A stretch of DNA of 21,279 nucleotides. Origin: Pseudomonadota bacterium. GTDB taxonomy: Bacteria > Pseudomonadota > Alphaproteobacteria > Sphingomonadales > Sphingomonadaceae. Where the stretch lies: NCBI GenBank assembly GCA_023416515.1, contig JAEZHP010000027.1, positions 1 through 21,279 on the forward strand, in the 5' to 3' direction. The translations under genes and the position numbers were made by a program. The notes beneath the pieces were generated by a model, which had not been told where the DNA came from, made no database searches, and saw nothing but the letters and a program-made list of their open reading frames with translations. Shown here piece by piece: positions 6,907 to 13,452 of this stretch. Numbering within the stretch: position 1 is the first letter of the stretch; the number at the start of each line of letters is the position of its first letter.

Positions 6907-8103
6907 ATGGACACTATGGGGGAGACGGGCAGCGAAGGCGCGCCGGCGCCTGCGCCTGCCGAAACAACGGAGGACGAGGGCGGTTGGGTCGGCTTTCGCC
7001 GCGACCGCCTGCTCGCCGCCCTCACGCTGATCTGCGGCCTCATGCTGGCCTTGTCGGTGCCTTTCGCGCTTCGCTTCGGCGCCGAGTTCTTTCTGCCGGT
7101 GACGGCAGCCTTGGTCGTCGCGATCGCCCTGGTGCCCTTGCTCGAATGGCTCGAGCGGCGGCGGGTGCCGTCGGTGCTGGCGTCGCTGATCTGCGTGCTC
7201 CTGCTTCTCACCGTCGCCAACATCGCGGTGGCCTCGATCGTCTTTCCGGCGATGCAGTGGGTGGAGGATTTGCCGGCGCGGATCGAGAGCATTCGACAGA
7301 CCCTCGCGCCGATCTTCGACCTCTACGCCTCGCTCGAAGACTTCATCGACGATCTCGCCCGCGAATTCGCCCAGACATCGTCTCCGGCCGCTCCCCAGAC
7401 GGTGACGGTGGAGCCGCCCAACTCGCTTCTGGCGATCATCGCCACCTCGGCCCCTTACGCCATCCTGCAGATGTTCTTCGCCATTCTGGTGATCTTCTTC
7501 TTCCTCGCCGGCTGGACCCGCATGCGCAAGCGGACGATCACCACCCGGACCAGCTTCGACGGCGCGATGACGACGGCCCGCGTGATCCAGCAGGTCGTCG
7601 ACGCGACCTCGCTCTATCTCGGCACCATCACCATGGTGAACGTGACCATCGGCCTGGTCACCGCCGGGATCCTGTGGGCGATCGGGATGCCGACCCCGCT
7701 GATGTGGGGCGGAATCGTCGCGTTGCTCAACTACATCCCGTATCTCGGGCCGATCGCGTCGGTGGCCCTTCTCGCTGTCGGGGGGCTGATGGTCTTCCCC
7801 GATCCCTGGTACGCGCTTCTTCCGGCGCTGACCTTCGCCGGAATCCACCTCGTCGAGGCCAACATCATCACTCCGACCCTGGTCGGGCGTAGGCTCACCA
7901 TCAACCCGCTGCTCATCCTCGTCGCTCTCAGCTTCTGGACCTGGGTATGGGGAACCGCGGGCGCGCTCCTGGCCGTGCCTCTTCTGATCATCGCCAAGAC
8001 CGTCCTCGACGCCGCCGGCAAGCCCGACATCGCCGGATTCCTCTTCGAGGAAGGCATCCTCATCCACGACGCCCATGAGGAACCGCTGCGCAAGCGCGAG
8101 TGA
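6907..8103 (+). CDS. AI-2E family transporter (PerM-like membrane protein)
   Basis: An integral membrane protein of the AI-2E/PerM (UPF0118) family; members act as small-molecule exporters or ion antiporters, and the substrate here is unknown. The 398-residue protein has a 30-residue cytosolic N terminus rich in Glu, Ala and Pro. A helix pair follows (about 38-83), then a third helix with VLLLLTVANIAVASIVF and an amphipathic region around residues 118-160. Conserved C-terminal signatures are NYIPYLGPI and GRRLTINPLLILVALSFW, then GALLAVPLLIIAK. About eight hydrophobic segments fit the family. The ATG at 6907 has GGAG ten bases upstream. It is divergent from the TetR gene and may be under its control (inference). 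Confidence 0.9.
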   Translation: MDTMGETGSEGAPAPAPAETTEDEGGWVGFRRDRLLAALTLICGLMLALSVPFALRFGAEFFLPVTAALVVAIALVPLLEWLERRRVPSVLASLICVLLLLTVANIAVASIVFPAMQWVEDLPARIESIRQTLAPIFDLYASLEDFIDDLAREFAQTSSPAAPQTVTVEPPNSLLAIIATSAPYAILQMFFAILVIFFFLAGWTRMRKRTITTRTSFDGAMTTARVIQQVVDATSLYLGTITMVNVTIGLVTAGILWAIGMPTPLMWGGIVALLNYIPYLGPIASVALLAVGGLMVFPDPWYALLPALTFAGIHLVEANIITPTLVGRRLTINPLLILVALSFWTWVWGTAGALLAVPLLIIAKTVLDAAGKPDIAGFLFEEGILIHDAHEEPLRKRE

Positions 8104-8127
8104 GCGAAAAAAGCGCGCGGAGGCTTG

Positions 8128-8156
8128 TTGACAGGGCAAAGACGCTCGCCTAGTTC
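8128..8156 (+). promoter_or_regulatory. Promoter of tRNA-Asp
   Basis: A perfect -35 TTGACA at 8128-8133 and a -10-like TAGTTC at 8151-8156, separated by 17 bases. The tRNA 5' end at 8175 is 19 bases further on, which fits a short leader. It lies directly behind the AI-2E transporter stop. Confidence 0.65.
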
Positions 8157-8174
8157 GCCGGCCTCACACCGAAC

Positions 8175-8251
<77 letters not shown>

Positions 8252-8263
8252 TTTCCCTGTATT

Positions 8264-9262
8264 TCAAGGTACGATGGCGCCCTGCCCGAAAGCGGCGGCG
8301 ACCTCGGCGAGCATGTCCGCTTCCTGCGCGTCGTAGCGCGGCGAGAAATGGAACGGCTCGACCCTGCGCACCCCGGCGGCTCGGGCGATCTCGCCGGCCG
8401 CAGTGGTGGTGAGATGGGCCCGCGCATCGGCCTTGTCCTTGTCGCGCGCCGCGAACGATGCCTCGATGAACAGCAGGTCCGCGCCGGCGCAAAGCCGGAC
8501 GATCGCGTCGCGATTGGCCGGGGTATCGCGAACGTCGGTGACATAGGCCACCTTCTGCCCGGGTTCGACGCTGACCAGGTCGCGCACACTTGCCAGTGGA
8601 GCATATGATCCATCCGGCATCTCGACCGGCCAGTCGCCCGGTCGGCCGTCGCGCACTGCCATCTTCAGAGGGTTCAGCCACGCCCCGAGGGCGAGACCGC
8701 GTTCCCGCACCTTGTTGCCCCACACATTGACATGAAGCGGTTCGGCCACCGCGTAGCCGATGCTCGAACCATGATGTTGGAGGATGGCCGCAGTAACCAA
8801 AAAGCCAGGGGCATTGACGATCGCCCCTCCGATTATACCAACATCCTCAATATGTTCTATGGTAAACCTGCTCTTAAGTCTGAACCTTAATCTTTGCGCG
8901 CGCTCGGCCGGTCCAAGTTCGATCACGTCGAAGACGAGGTCCTCCGCGTAGCTGTCGACCAGATCCCATTCATAGCCGGCGAGCTTGTGACCGACGCGCT
9001 CCCCGATACCCGCGGGCCCGCAGACGGTAATCGCCTTGGATCGGCCGATATTGGCTCGAAGAAGCGCATCGAAGCCGATGAAATGGTCCATATGCATGTG
9101 CGAGACGAAAACATGGTCGACGCGAAGCAGGTCACGGGTGCTCAGCGGCGCGAGGTCGCCCAGATCGAATAGAAGCGCCGAGCGCTGATGCAACTGCTCC
9201 ACGAATAATGCGGGGTCACCGAAGCGGCCGTTCACCAATCGTGGGCGGAGTGCGGGGCGCAC
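8264..9262 (-). CDS. MBL-fold metallohydrolase, RNase Z-like
   Basis: A zinc-dependent hydrolase of the metallo-beta-lactamase fold, closest in style to RNase Z (tRNA 3' processing). The 332-residue product carries the core metal motif HMHMDH (H55, H57, D59, H60). It also has a later HH pair (ILQHHGSS), an Asp motif (VAYVTDVRDT) and the RNase Z-like C-terminal HFSPRY. The usual RNase Z N terminus (FLGTSG-like) is missing and replaced by RPRLVNGRFGDPALFVE, so the substrate may differ. The frame opens at 9352, but the first 30 residues look non-domain. I chose the GTG at 9262, just before PALRPRLVNGRF. Codons at 8834-8893 are unlike the rest of the window (AGA, TTA, AGG, ATA). The gene ends 12 bases after tRNA-Asp and is convergent with it. 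Confidence 0.82.
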   Translation of the reverse strand: MRPALRPRLVNGRFGDPALFVEQLHQRSALLFDLGDLAPLSTRDLLRVDHVFVSHMHMDHFIGFDALLRANIGRSKAITVCGPAGIGERVGHKLAGYEWDLVDSYAEDLVFDVIELGPAERAQRLRFRLKSRFTIEHIEDVGIIGGAIVNAPGFLVTAAILQHHGSSIGYAVAEPLHVNVWGNKVRERGLALGAWLNPLKMAVRDGRPGDWPVEMPDGSYAPLASVRDLVSVEPGQKVAYVTDVRDTPANRDAIVRLCAGADLLFIEASFAARDKDKADARAHLTTTAAGEIARAAGVRRVEPFHFSPRYDAQEADMLAEVAAAFGQGAIVP

Positions 9263-9333
9263 AGCCGCTACTGACCGCCGGCCGCCGCGGAAATGACCGC
9301 CGCGTGCGCTGCTGTTCTGCTCATCACTCTCAT

Positions 9334-9379
9334 CCCGAGAGCAACCCGGCACCCCGAACCGGGTTCCGAGCTCCTCGGG
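9334..9379. repeat. Two-tier inverted repeat in the divergent region
   Basis: An inner stem AACCCGG/CCGGGTT (9343-9349 and 9359-9365, nine-base loop) lies inside an outer stem CCCGAG/CTCGGG (9334-9339 and 9374-9379). It lies between the start of the MBL gene and the PilZ gene and could fold on either strand. No T-run follows. Role unknown. Confidence 0.5.
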
Positions 9380-9415
9380 CGGCGCTAACCTTTGGAAAAA
9401 ACAAGAAAATCATCA

Positions 9416-9432
9416 CTAACGGCGGATTAACC
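9416..9432 (+). promoter_or_regulatory. Candidate CtrA box upstream of the PilZ gene
   Basis: CTAA (9416-9419), seven bases, then TTAACC (9427-9432). This is one mismatch from the alphaproteobacterial CtrA consensus TTAA-N7-TTAAC. It is in a locally AT-rich patch about 60 bases before the PilZ start codon. Established knowledge is that CtrA often controls motility and c-di-GMP genes in this class; binding here is inferred. Confidence 0.5.
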
Positions 9433-9492
9433 AGCATCGTTGGGCCGCGATATCGGTTGTTGCGCTATCATGGTTGCGGAAGGGATCTCGGG

Positions 9493-9861
9493 ATGAGCGA
9501 CGGCAGGCGATGCGCGGAGCCGGTGCGGGTAGAGCCCCGGATGCGGGTGCAGCTCCCGGCCGAGCTGCGCACGGAAACCAGCCGGAGCCGGTGCCGGATC
9601 GTCGACCTTTCGCGCGGCGGCGCCTGCCTGGAGCTCGACGGACCGGTAGCGTTGGGCCGCAAGGTCACCCTCGACAGCGGAGCCCTGAGCTGCTCTGGAA
9701 CCGTGCTTTGGGTCGACGGACAGCTATGCGGCGTGCGTTTCCTGGAGCCTCTGCGAGCCACAGAATTGCTGGTTCAGATGAGCCAGAGCCGCAAATCGAA
9801 CGTCGCGCCGACGCCGATCCCCTTCAGCGGCGGCGCCAACGTCCAGTCCCGGTCCAGCTGA
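9493..9861 (+). CDS. PilZ domain protein (putative c-di-GMP receptor)
   Basis: A stand-alone PilZ domain, a small cytoplasmic receptor that usually binds cyclic di-GMP and controls motility, adhesion or polysaccharide synthesis. The 122-residue product shows both ligand motifs: RVEPR (R12-x3-R16) and DLSRGG (D38-x-S40-x2-G43). Beta-barrel strands follow (KVTLDSGALSCSGTVLWVDGQLCGVRF). The last 25 residues are polar and likely unstructured. The ATG at 9493 is the natural start; the frame is open further upstream but non-coding in character, and GGAAGGG lies upstream of the ATG. It has a CtrA-like box upstream. Its last 38 bases overlap the convergent DUF2842 gene. Partner unknown. Confidence 0.85.
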   Translation: MSDGRRCAEPVRVEPRMRVQLPAELRTETSRSRCRIVDLSRGGACLELDGPVALGRKVTLDSGALSCSGTVLWVDGQLCGVRFLEPLRATELLVQMSQSRKSNVAPTPIPFSGGANVQSRSS

Positions 9862-10045
9862 GCAGCGGCTTCACCGGAATGATCCAGGCGAGCCCCGCGA
9901 CGACGTAGAACAGCATCTCCACGAGGAAGGGCAGCTGCGCCACGAACGGCGCAAGAGTCGCCACGAGCACGCTCCAGGCGGCGATCAGCAGCAGGATCAG
10001 CGCCATTCCGACGCCGTTACGCCATTTCGGCTTCAAGTCCTGCAC
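9824..10045 (-). CDS. DUF2842 domain small membrane protein
   Basis: A 73-residue protein of the alphaproteobacterial DUF2842 family, function unknown. It has a basic start (LKPKWRNGVGM) and two hydrophobic helices (about 15-34 and 41-62) ending in IIPVKPLLSWTGTGRW, typical of the family. The start is a GTG at 10045 inside the end of the cyclo-ligase gene. AAGGAG lies eight bases upstream of that GTG, a near-ideal ribosome binding site, and the two genes overlap by 13 bases. The longer open frame upstream to 10312 is a shadow of the cyclo-ligase. At the 3' end it overlaps PilZ by 38 bases, so the C-terminal RWRRR is encoded opposite PilZ codons. It is probably co-expressed with the cyclo-ligase by translational coupling. 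Confidence 0.85.
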   Translation of the reverse strand: MQDLKPKWRNGVGMALILLLIAAWSVLVATLAPFVAQLPFLVEMLFYVVAGLAWIIPVKPLLSWTGTGRWRRR

Positions 10046-10617
10046 GAGATCCACTCCTTGGGGGTCGCAATGGCGTCGAGGGCCTGATCCCAGGGGTCGG
10101 GCGGCAGCAACTCGTCGCTGATCTGCACGTCCCAGCCGAGGCCGATCGTATAAACCTCGTGGCCGCCGGCGCGCAGATGCGCAAGGGCGCGGTCGTAATG
10201 GCCCTTGCCGTGGCCGATGCGAGTGCCGCGCCTGTCCGCCATGACCAACGGGACAAGCACCAGGTCCGGCGCCAGCGCTTCGTGACTGAGCGGCGGCTGA
10301 AGAACGCCCCACGGGCTCGGCTCCGTTGCTGGAGCCTCGCGCCAGATCATCCGGGAGTCGCGGTCGGCGAAGGAGGGAAGCACCGCGCGCTGGCCGTCGA
10401 TCAATCGATCCAGGATTGGATAGGGGCTGATCTCGTCGCGCAGCGGGTGATAGGCGGCAATCACACGCGCCGTGACAAGGTGCGGAAGCACCCGCTCGGC
10501 AAGCTGGAGCTCGAGCTGGGCACGCAGTTCGGGCACAAGCGAGCGCGCATAATCGCGCCGCGCCTGGAGCGCGCCCGCACGAAGCTCGTGCTTGGAGGAG
10601 GGTGACGGGACCGCCAT
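10033..10617 (-). CDS. 5-formyltetrahydrofolate cyclo-ligase
   Basis: Converts 5-formyltetrahydrofolate to 5,10-methenyltetrahydrofolate using ATP (EC 6.3.3.2), in one-carbon metabolism. It is 194 residues, as expected. The conserved substrate region GTRIGHGKGHYDRALAHL lies near residues 130-147, a variant of the usual G-x-G-x-G-Y-Y-D-R. The basic N-terminal segment (SKHELRAGALQARRDYA) and the YHPLRDEISPYP segment are also typical. The start is the ATG at 10617 (MAVPSPSSKHE); the frame stays open into the 6S RNA gene upstream, which is not protein-coding. It lacks a clear ribosome binding site and sits directly after the 6S RNA, the classic arrangement in which the gene (ygfA/fau in E. coli) is co-transcribed with ssrS. 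It overlaps DUF2842 by 13 bases. Confidence 0.92.
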   Translation of the reverse strand: MAVPSPSSKHELRAGALQARRDYARSLVPELRAQLELQLAERVLPHLVTARVIAAYHPLRDEISPYPILDRLIDGQRAVLPSFADRDSRMIWREAPATEPSPWGVLQPPLSHEALAPDLVLVPLVMADRRGTRIGHGKGHYDRALAHLRAGGHEVYTIGLGWDVQISDELLPPDPWDQALDAIATPKEWISCRT

Positions 10618-10631
10618 GGCCGTTTGCTGGA

Positions 10632-10766
10632 ATATCCTCTGACGCCAGAACGTCAGGTGGGGACCATGTGCGTTGGACCAGGGTCCGGGCAGGGATAGCC
10701 CCCGAGGATGTCTTATCGCCTCAGGGATGTTCGCAAAAGCTCGTACCGGGCAGTACCCGTCAGAGC
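10632..10766 (-). ncRNA. ssrS: 6S RNA (SsrS-like)
   Basis: 6S RNA mimics an open promoter and binds housekeeping RNA polymerase, tuning transcription in stationary phase. Evidence: it lies between zapA and the formyltetrahydrofolate cyclo-ligase gene, the widely conserved place of ssrS. It has a terminal closing stem, CTCTGACG at the 5' end (10758-10765) pairing with CGTCAGAG at the 3' end (10637-10644). Between them, further pairs include GTAC/GTAC and a hairpin CCCTGAGG / CCTCGGGG around a CGATAAGACAT loop. The expected long, bulged rod is plausible but not folded here. Ends are estimates. An upstream promoter lies in the end of zapA. Confidence 0.75.
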
Positions 10767-10769
10767 CTG

Positions 10770-10797
10770 ATTTAGGGTGTCTAGCGCGGTTCCTCAA
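10770..10797 (-). promoter_or_regulatory. Candidate 6S RNA promoter
   Basis: Read on the minus strand: -35 TTGAGG (10792-10797), 16 bases, then -10 CTAAAT (10770-10775). The predicted start about seven bases further on coincides with the base of the 6S terminal stem. The -35 is inside the 3' end of zapA. Confidence 0.5.
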
Positions 10798-11116
10798 GCG
10801 GCGACGGCGCTTCGAGGCGGCGAGCAAGCGCTTCGACCCGGTCGGCGAGCGACTCCAAGGCGCCCGCCAGCCCTTCGTCCACCGCCGGGGGAGGGGGCGC
10901 TCCCTTGCCGCCCGACCGCATGTCCTGGACGTCGTCGGCGAGCAAAAGGGTCGTGAACAGCAGCTGGCGGGTCTCGGTCAGGCTGCCGAGCGCCTCGGCA
11001 GCGTCGCGGGCGCGCTTGTCGGCGATCGCGGCGACCGAGCGCAGATGCGCTTCCTCGCCGTCGCGGCAGGCGACACTGTATTTGCGACCCGCGATCTCGA
11101 CCTCGATACTGGCCAT
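10781..11116 (-). CDS. zapA: Cell division protein ZapA
   Basis: ZapA binds and cross-links FtsZ filaments at the division ring. The 111-residue product matches the family. The N-terminal head (IEVEIAGRKYSVACRDGEEAHL) is followed by a helix with AAIADKRARDAAEALGSLTETRQLLFTTLLLADDV, the typical ZapA globular-to-coiled-coil transition. A Pro-rich linker (APPPPAVDEG) then leads to a C-terminal helix rich in Ala, Leu and Arg. The ATG overlaps the upstream coiled-coil gene stop (TGATG), so translation is probably coupled. The 6S RNA promoter begins in its last codons. The call rests on both sequence and the flanking 6S RNA and cyclo-ligase. Confidence 0.9.
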   Translation of the reverse strand: MASIEVEIAGRKYSVACRDGEEAHLRSVAAIADKRARDAAEALGSLTETRQLLFTTLLLADDVQDMRSGGKGAPPPPAVDEGLAGALESLADRVEALARRLEAPSPLEEPR

Positions 11117-11331
11117 CAGCCCGCCGTCTCCTCGCGTTCGGCGATCAATTCGTCGAGCTCGGCGATCGCCCGCTCGACCCGGCCCCGAAGTCGGCCGTGA
11201 GCGGTGCGCAGCGCCTCGAGCTCCGCCTTGTCGGCCTGGTCGGTCTGACCGCGCGCCGCCGCGGCCGCCTCGATCCGCGCCACGGCGGCTTCGATCCGGG
11301 CCAAGGCCTTGAGCGTGCGTTGATCCTCCAT
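11116..11331 (-). CDS. Small coiled-coil protein upstream of zapA
   Basis: Unrecognised by name; a 71-residue, highly charged alanine- and glutamate-rich protein that looks like one long coiled coil (ALARIEAAVARIEAAAAARG, then ELEALRTAHGRL and RVERAIAELDELIAERE). It resembles the short coiled-coil genes often found directly before zapA in alphaproteobacteria (DUF4164-like), though this family match is uncertain. Its TGA overlaps the zapA ATG by one base, which suggests coupled translation and a linked role in division (inference). An upstream ATG at 11343 would add MARA; neither start has a clear ribosome binding site, and I prefer 11331. A longer open frame to 11976 runs antisense into tkt and is a shadow. 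Confidence 0.78.
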   Translation of the reverse strand: MEDQRTLKALARIEAAVARIEAAAAARGQTDQADKAELEALRTAHGRLRGRVERAIAELDELIAEREETAG

Positions 11332-11384
11332 GGCGCGAGCCATAGCATTGTTGCGGTGAGCGGCAAGGGGCGGGTGCCCACCGG

Positions 11385-11412
11385 TTGACGCGGCGACCTT
11401 ACCGCTTAAAGA
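11385..11412 (+). promoter_or_regulatory. Candidate promoter of the tkt-gap-pgk cluster
   Basis: -35-like TTGACG at 11385-11390 and -10-like TAAAGA at 11407-11412, 16 bases apart, about 50 bases before the tkt start. It lies in the divergent region with the zapA operon. The -10 match is weak, so it is only a candidate. Confidence 0.4.
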
Positions 11413-11463
11413 CGCCCGCAGGCGCCTCTCCGGCGCGTCACTCACCAGGCACCGGGACCCACA

Positions 11464-13452
11464 ATGACCGTCGAACCGAGGTTGCTTGCGAACGCCATCC
11501 GGGCGCTTGCCATGGACGCGGTCCAGGCGGCCAATTCGGGCCATCCGGGCATGCCGATGGGCATGGCCGACGCCGCCACGGTGCTGTGGACCGAATATCT
11601 GAAACATGATCCATCCGATCCACAGTGGCCGGATCGTGATCGTTTCATCCTCTCCGCCGGCCACGGATCGATGCTGATCTACGCGCTTCTTCACCTCACC
11701 GGTTACGAGCGGCCGACGATCGACGACATCAAGGGTTTTCGCCAGGTCGGCTCGCCCTGCGCCGGGCACCCCGAGAATTTCATGCTCGAGGGAGTCGAGG
11801 CGACGACCGGGCCGCTGGGGCAGGGAGTCGCGATGGCGGTCGGAATGGCGATCGCGGAGCGCCACCTCAACGCCACCTTCGGCGACGATCTCGTCGATCA
11901 TCGCACCTGGGTGATCGCGGGCGACGGCTGCCTGATGGAGGGGGTCAATCACGAGGCGGCGGGGCTTGCCGGCCATCTCGGCCTCGGCCGCCTCATCGTG
12001 ATCTGGGACGACAACCGCATCACGATCGATGGATCGACCGATCTATCGACCTCCGAGGACATTCCGGCGCGCTACCGCGCTTATGGCTGGCACGTCGTCG
12101 AATGCGACGGCCACGACTTCGCCAGCATCCGCGCCGCCTATGACGAGGCGCTTGCCGATCCGCGGCCGTCGCTGGTCGCCTGCCGGACCATCATCGGCTA
12201 TGGAGCGCCCAACAAGCAGGGGACGGCCGCCACCCATGGCGCCGCTCTCGGGCCCGACGAGGTCGCAGCGACCCGCAAGCAGCTCGTCTGGGACAGTGAG
12301 GCATTCGATCTACCGAACGAGATCGCATCCGCCTGGCGCGAGGCTGGCACTCGATCACAGCAAGACCACAATGATTGGCGCAAGCGGCTCGACGCCAGCC
12401 CGGACAAGGCCGAATTCAGCCGTCGGATGGCCGGGGAGCTGCCCGCTGACTTTTCGCTGAAGCCCTATATCGACGGCTTGCTCGCCGAACCCCAGAAGGT
12501 CGCGACGCGCAAGGCTTCAGAAATGGTCTTAGGATCGATTAACGATCTGTTGCCGGAGACGGTCGGCGGTTCCGCCGACCTCACGGGTTCAAACAATACG
12601 AAAACAAAGTCGCAGAAGCCACTGACATCGGATGATTATTCCGGGCGGTACATCTATTACGGCATCCGCGAATTCGGGATGGCCGCGGCCATGAACGGGA
12701 TGGCGCTCCACGGCGGCGTCATCCCTTACGGCGGCACGTTCCTGGTCTTCTCGGACTATTGCCGCCCGGCCATTCGCCTCTCTGCGCTTCAGCAGACCCG
12801 GGTCGTCTATGTGATGACCCACGACAGTATCGGCCTCGGTGAGGACGGTCCGACTCATCAGCCGGTCGAGCATCTGATGAGCCTGCGCGCGATGCCCGAC
12901 CTTCACGTCTATCGCCCGGCTGACACGATCGAGACCGCCCAGTGCTGGGACCTTGCCCTCCGCCGCAAGGACGGCCCGTCACTCCTCGCACTCACCCGTC
13001 AAAACCTTCCACAAGTCGTTGCGAAAGGTCAGGAAAGCCTTGCCTCCCGCGGTGCGTATCGGCTTCGTTCGGCCAACGGCGAGCGGCGCGTGGTGCTGCT
13101 CGCGACCGGGTCCGAGGTCGAGATCGCGCTGGCCGTCGCCGACCGGCTCGAGGCCGAGGGTCATGGCGCCGACGTCGTCTCGATGCCGTGCTGGGAGCTT
13201 TTCGAAGGGCAGGACGCCGCCTATCGCGCCGACATCCTCCCGGATCTGCCCTTGGATCAACTGCTCCGCGTTTCGATTGAGGCCGGCGCCACCTTCGGCT
13301 GGGAACGCTACACCTTGAACGGCGGAATGCGCTTCGGGATCGACCGTTTCGGCGCGTCGGGCCCTGCGGATCAACTGTACCACAAATTCGGACTGACGGC
13401 CGAGGCGATCGCCCCGCAGGTGATCGCTCGCCTTGAAGGAGTGAAGGAATGA
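11464..13452 (+). CDS. tkt: Transketolase
   Basis: A thiamine-diphosphate enzyme that moves two-carbon units between sugar phosphates in the pentose phosphate pathway. The 662-residue length is typical. The TPP and Mg motif appears as GDGCLMEG (153-160) with DDN (182-184). Other conserved pieces are SAGHGSMLIYALLHL, GPLGQG (116-121), and REFGMAAAMNG with the catalytic Glu region. GEDGPTHQPVEH is also present, followed by the C-terminal domain with ATGSEVEIA. The ATG at 11464 fits the MTVEPRLLANAIR start, but the ribosome binding site is weak. It overlaps gap by four bases (ATGA), so translation is coupled. A GG-rich 9-base inverted repeat lies inside the GGSADLTG codons. Confidence 0.97.
   Translation: MTVEPRLLANAIRALAMDAVQAANSGHPGMPMGMADAATVLWTEYLKHDPSDPQWPDRDRFILSAGHGSMLIYALLHLTGYERPTIDDIKGFRQVGSPCAGHPENFMLEGVEATTGPLGQGVAMAVGMAIAERHLNATFGDDLVDHRTWVIAGDGCLMEGVNHEAAGLAGHLGLGRLIVIWDDNRITIDGSTDLSTSEDIPARYRAYGWHVVECDGHDFASIRAAYDEALADPRPSLVACRTIIGYGAPNKQGTAATHGAALGPDEVAATRKQLVWDSEAFDLPNEIASAWREAGTRSQQDHNDWRKRLDASPDKAEFSRRMAGELPADFSLKPYIDGLLAEPQKVATRKASEMVLGSINDLLPETVGGSADLTGSNNTKTKSQKPLTSDDYSGRYIYYGIREFGMAAAMNGMALHGGVIPYGGTFLVFSDYCRPAIRLSALQQTRVVYVMTHDSIGLGEDGPTHQPVEHLMSLRAMPDLHVYRPADTIETAQCWDLALRRKDGPSLLALTRQNLPQVVAKGQESLASRGAYRLRSANGERRVVLLATGSEVEIALAVADRLEAEGHGADVVSMPCWELFEGQDAAYRADILPDLPLDQLLRVSIEAGATFGWERYTLNGGMRFGIDRFGASGPADQLYHKFGLTAEAIAPQVIARLEGVKE

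Noticed and set aside
6871..8139. 422-codon minus-strand frame rich in Arg, Asp and His
   Set aside because: Antisense shadow of the AI-2E transporter, with composition typical of complementary high-GC codons.
8822..8900. A promoter inside the MBL gene, suggested by the AT-rich patch
   Set aside because: No -35/-10 pair with proper spacing stands out, and no downstream gene would use it.
10618..10827. N-terminal extension of the folate cyclo-ligase
   Set aside because: It lies in the 6S RNA and in the end of zapA; family similarity begins after the ATG at 10617.
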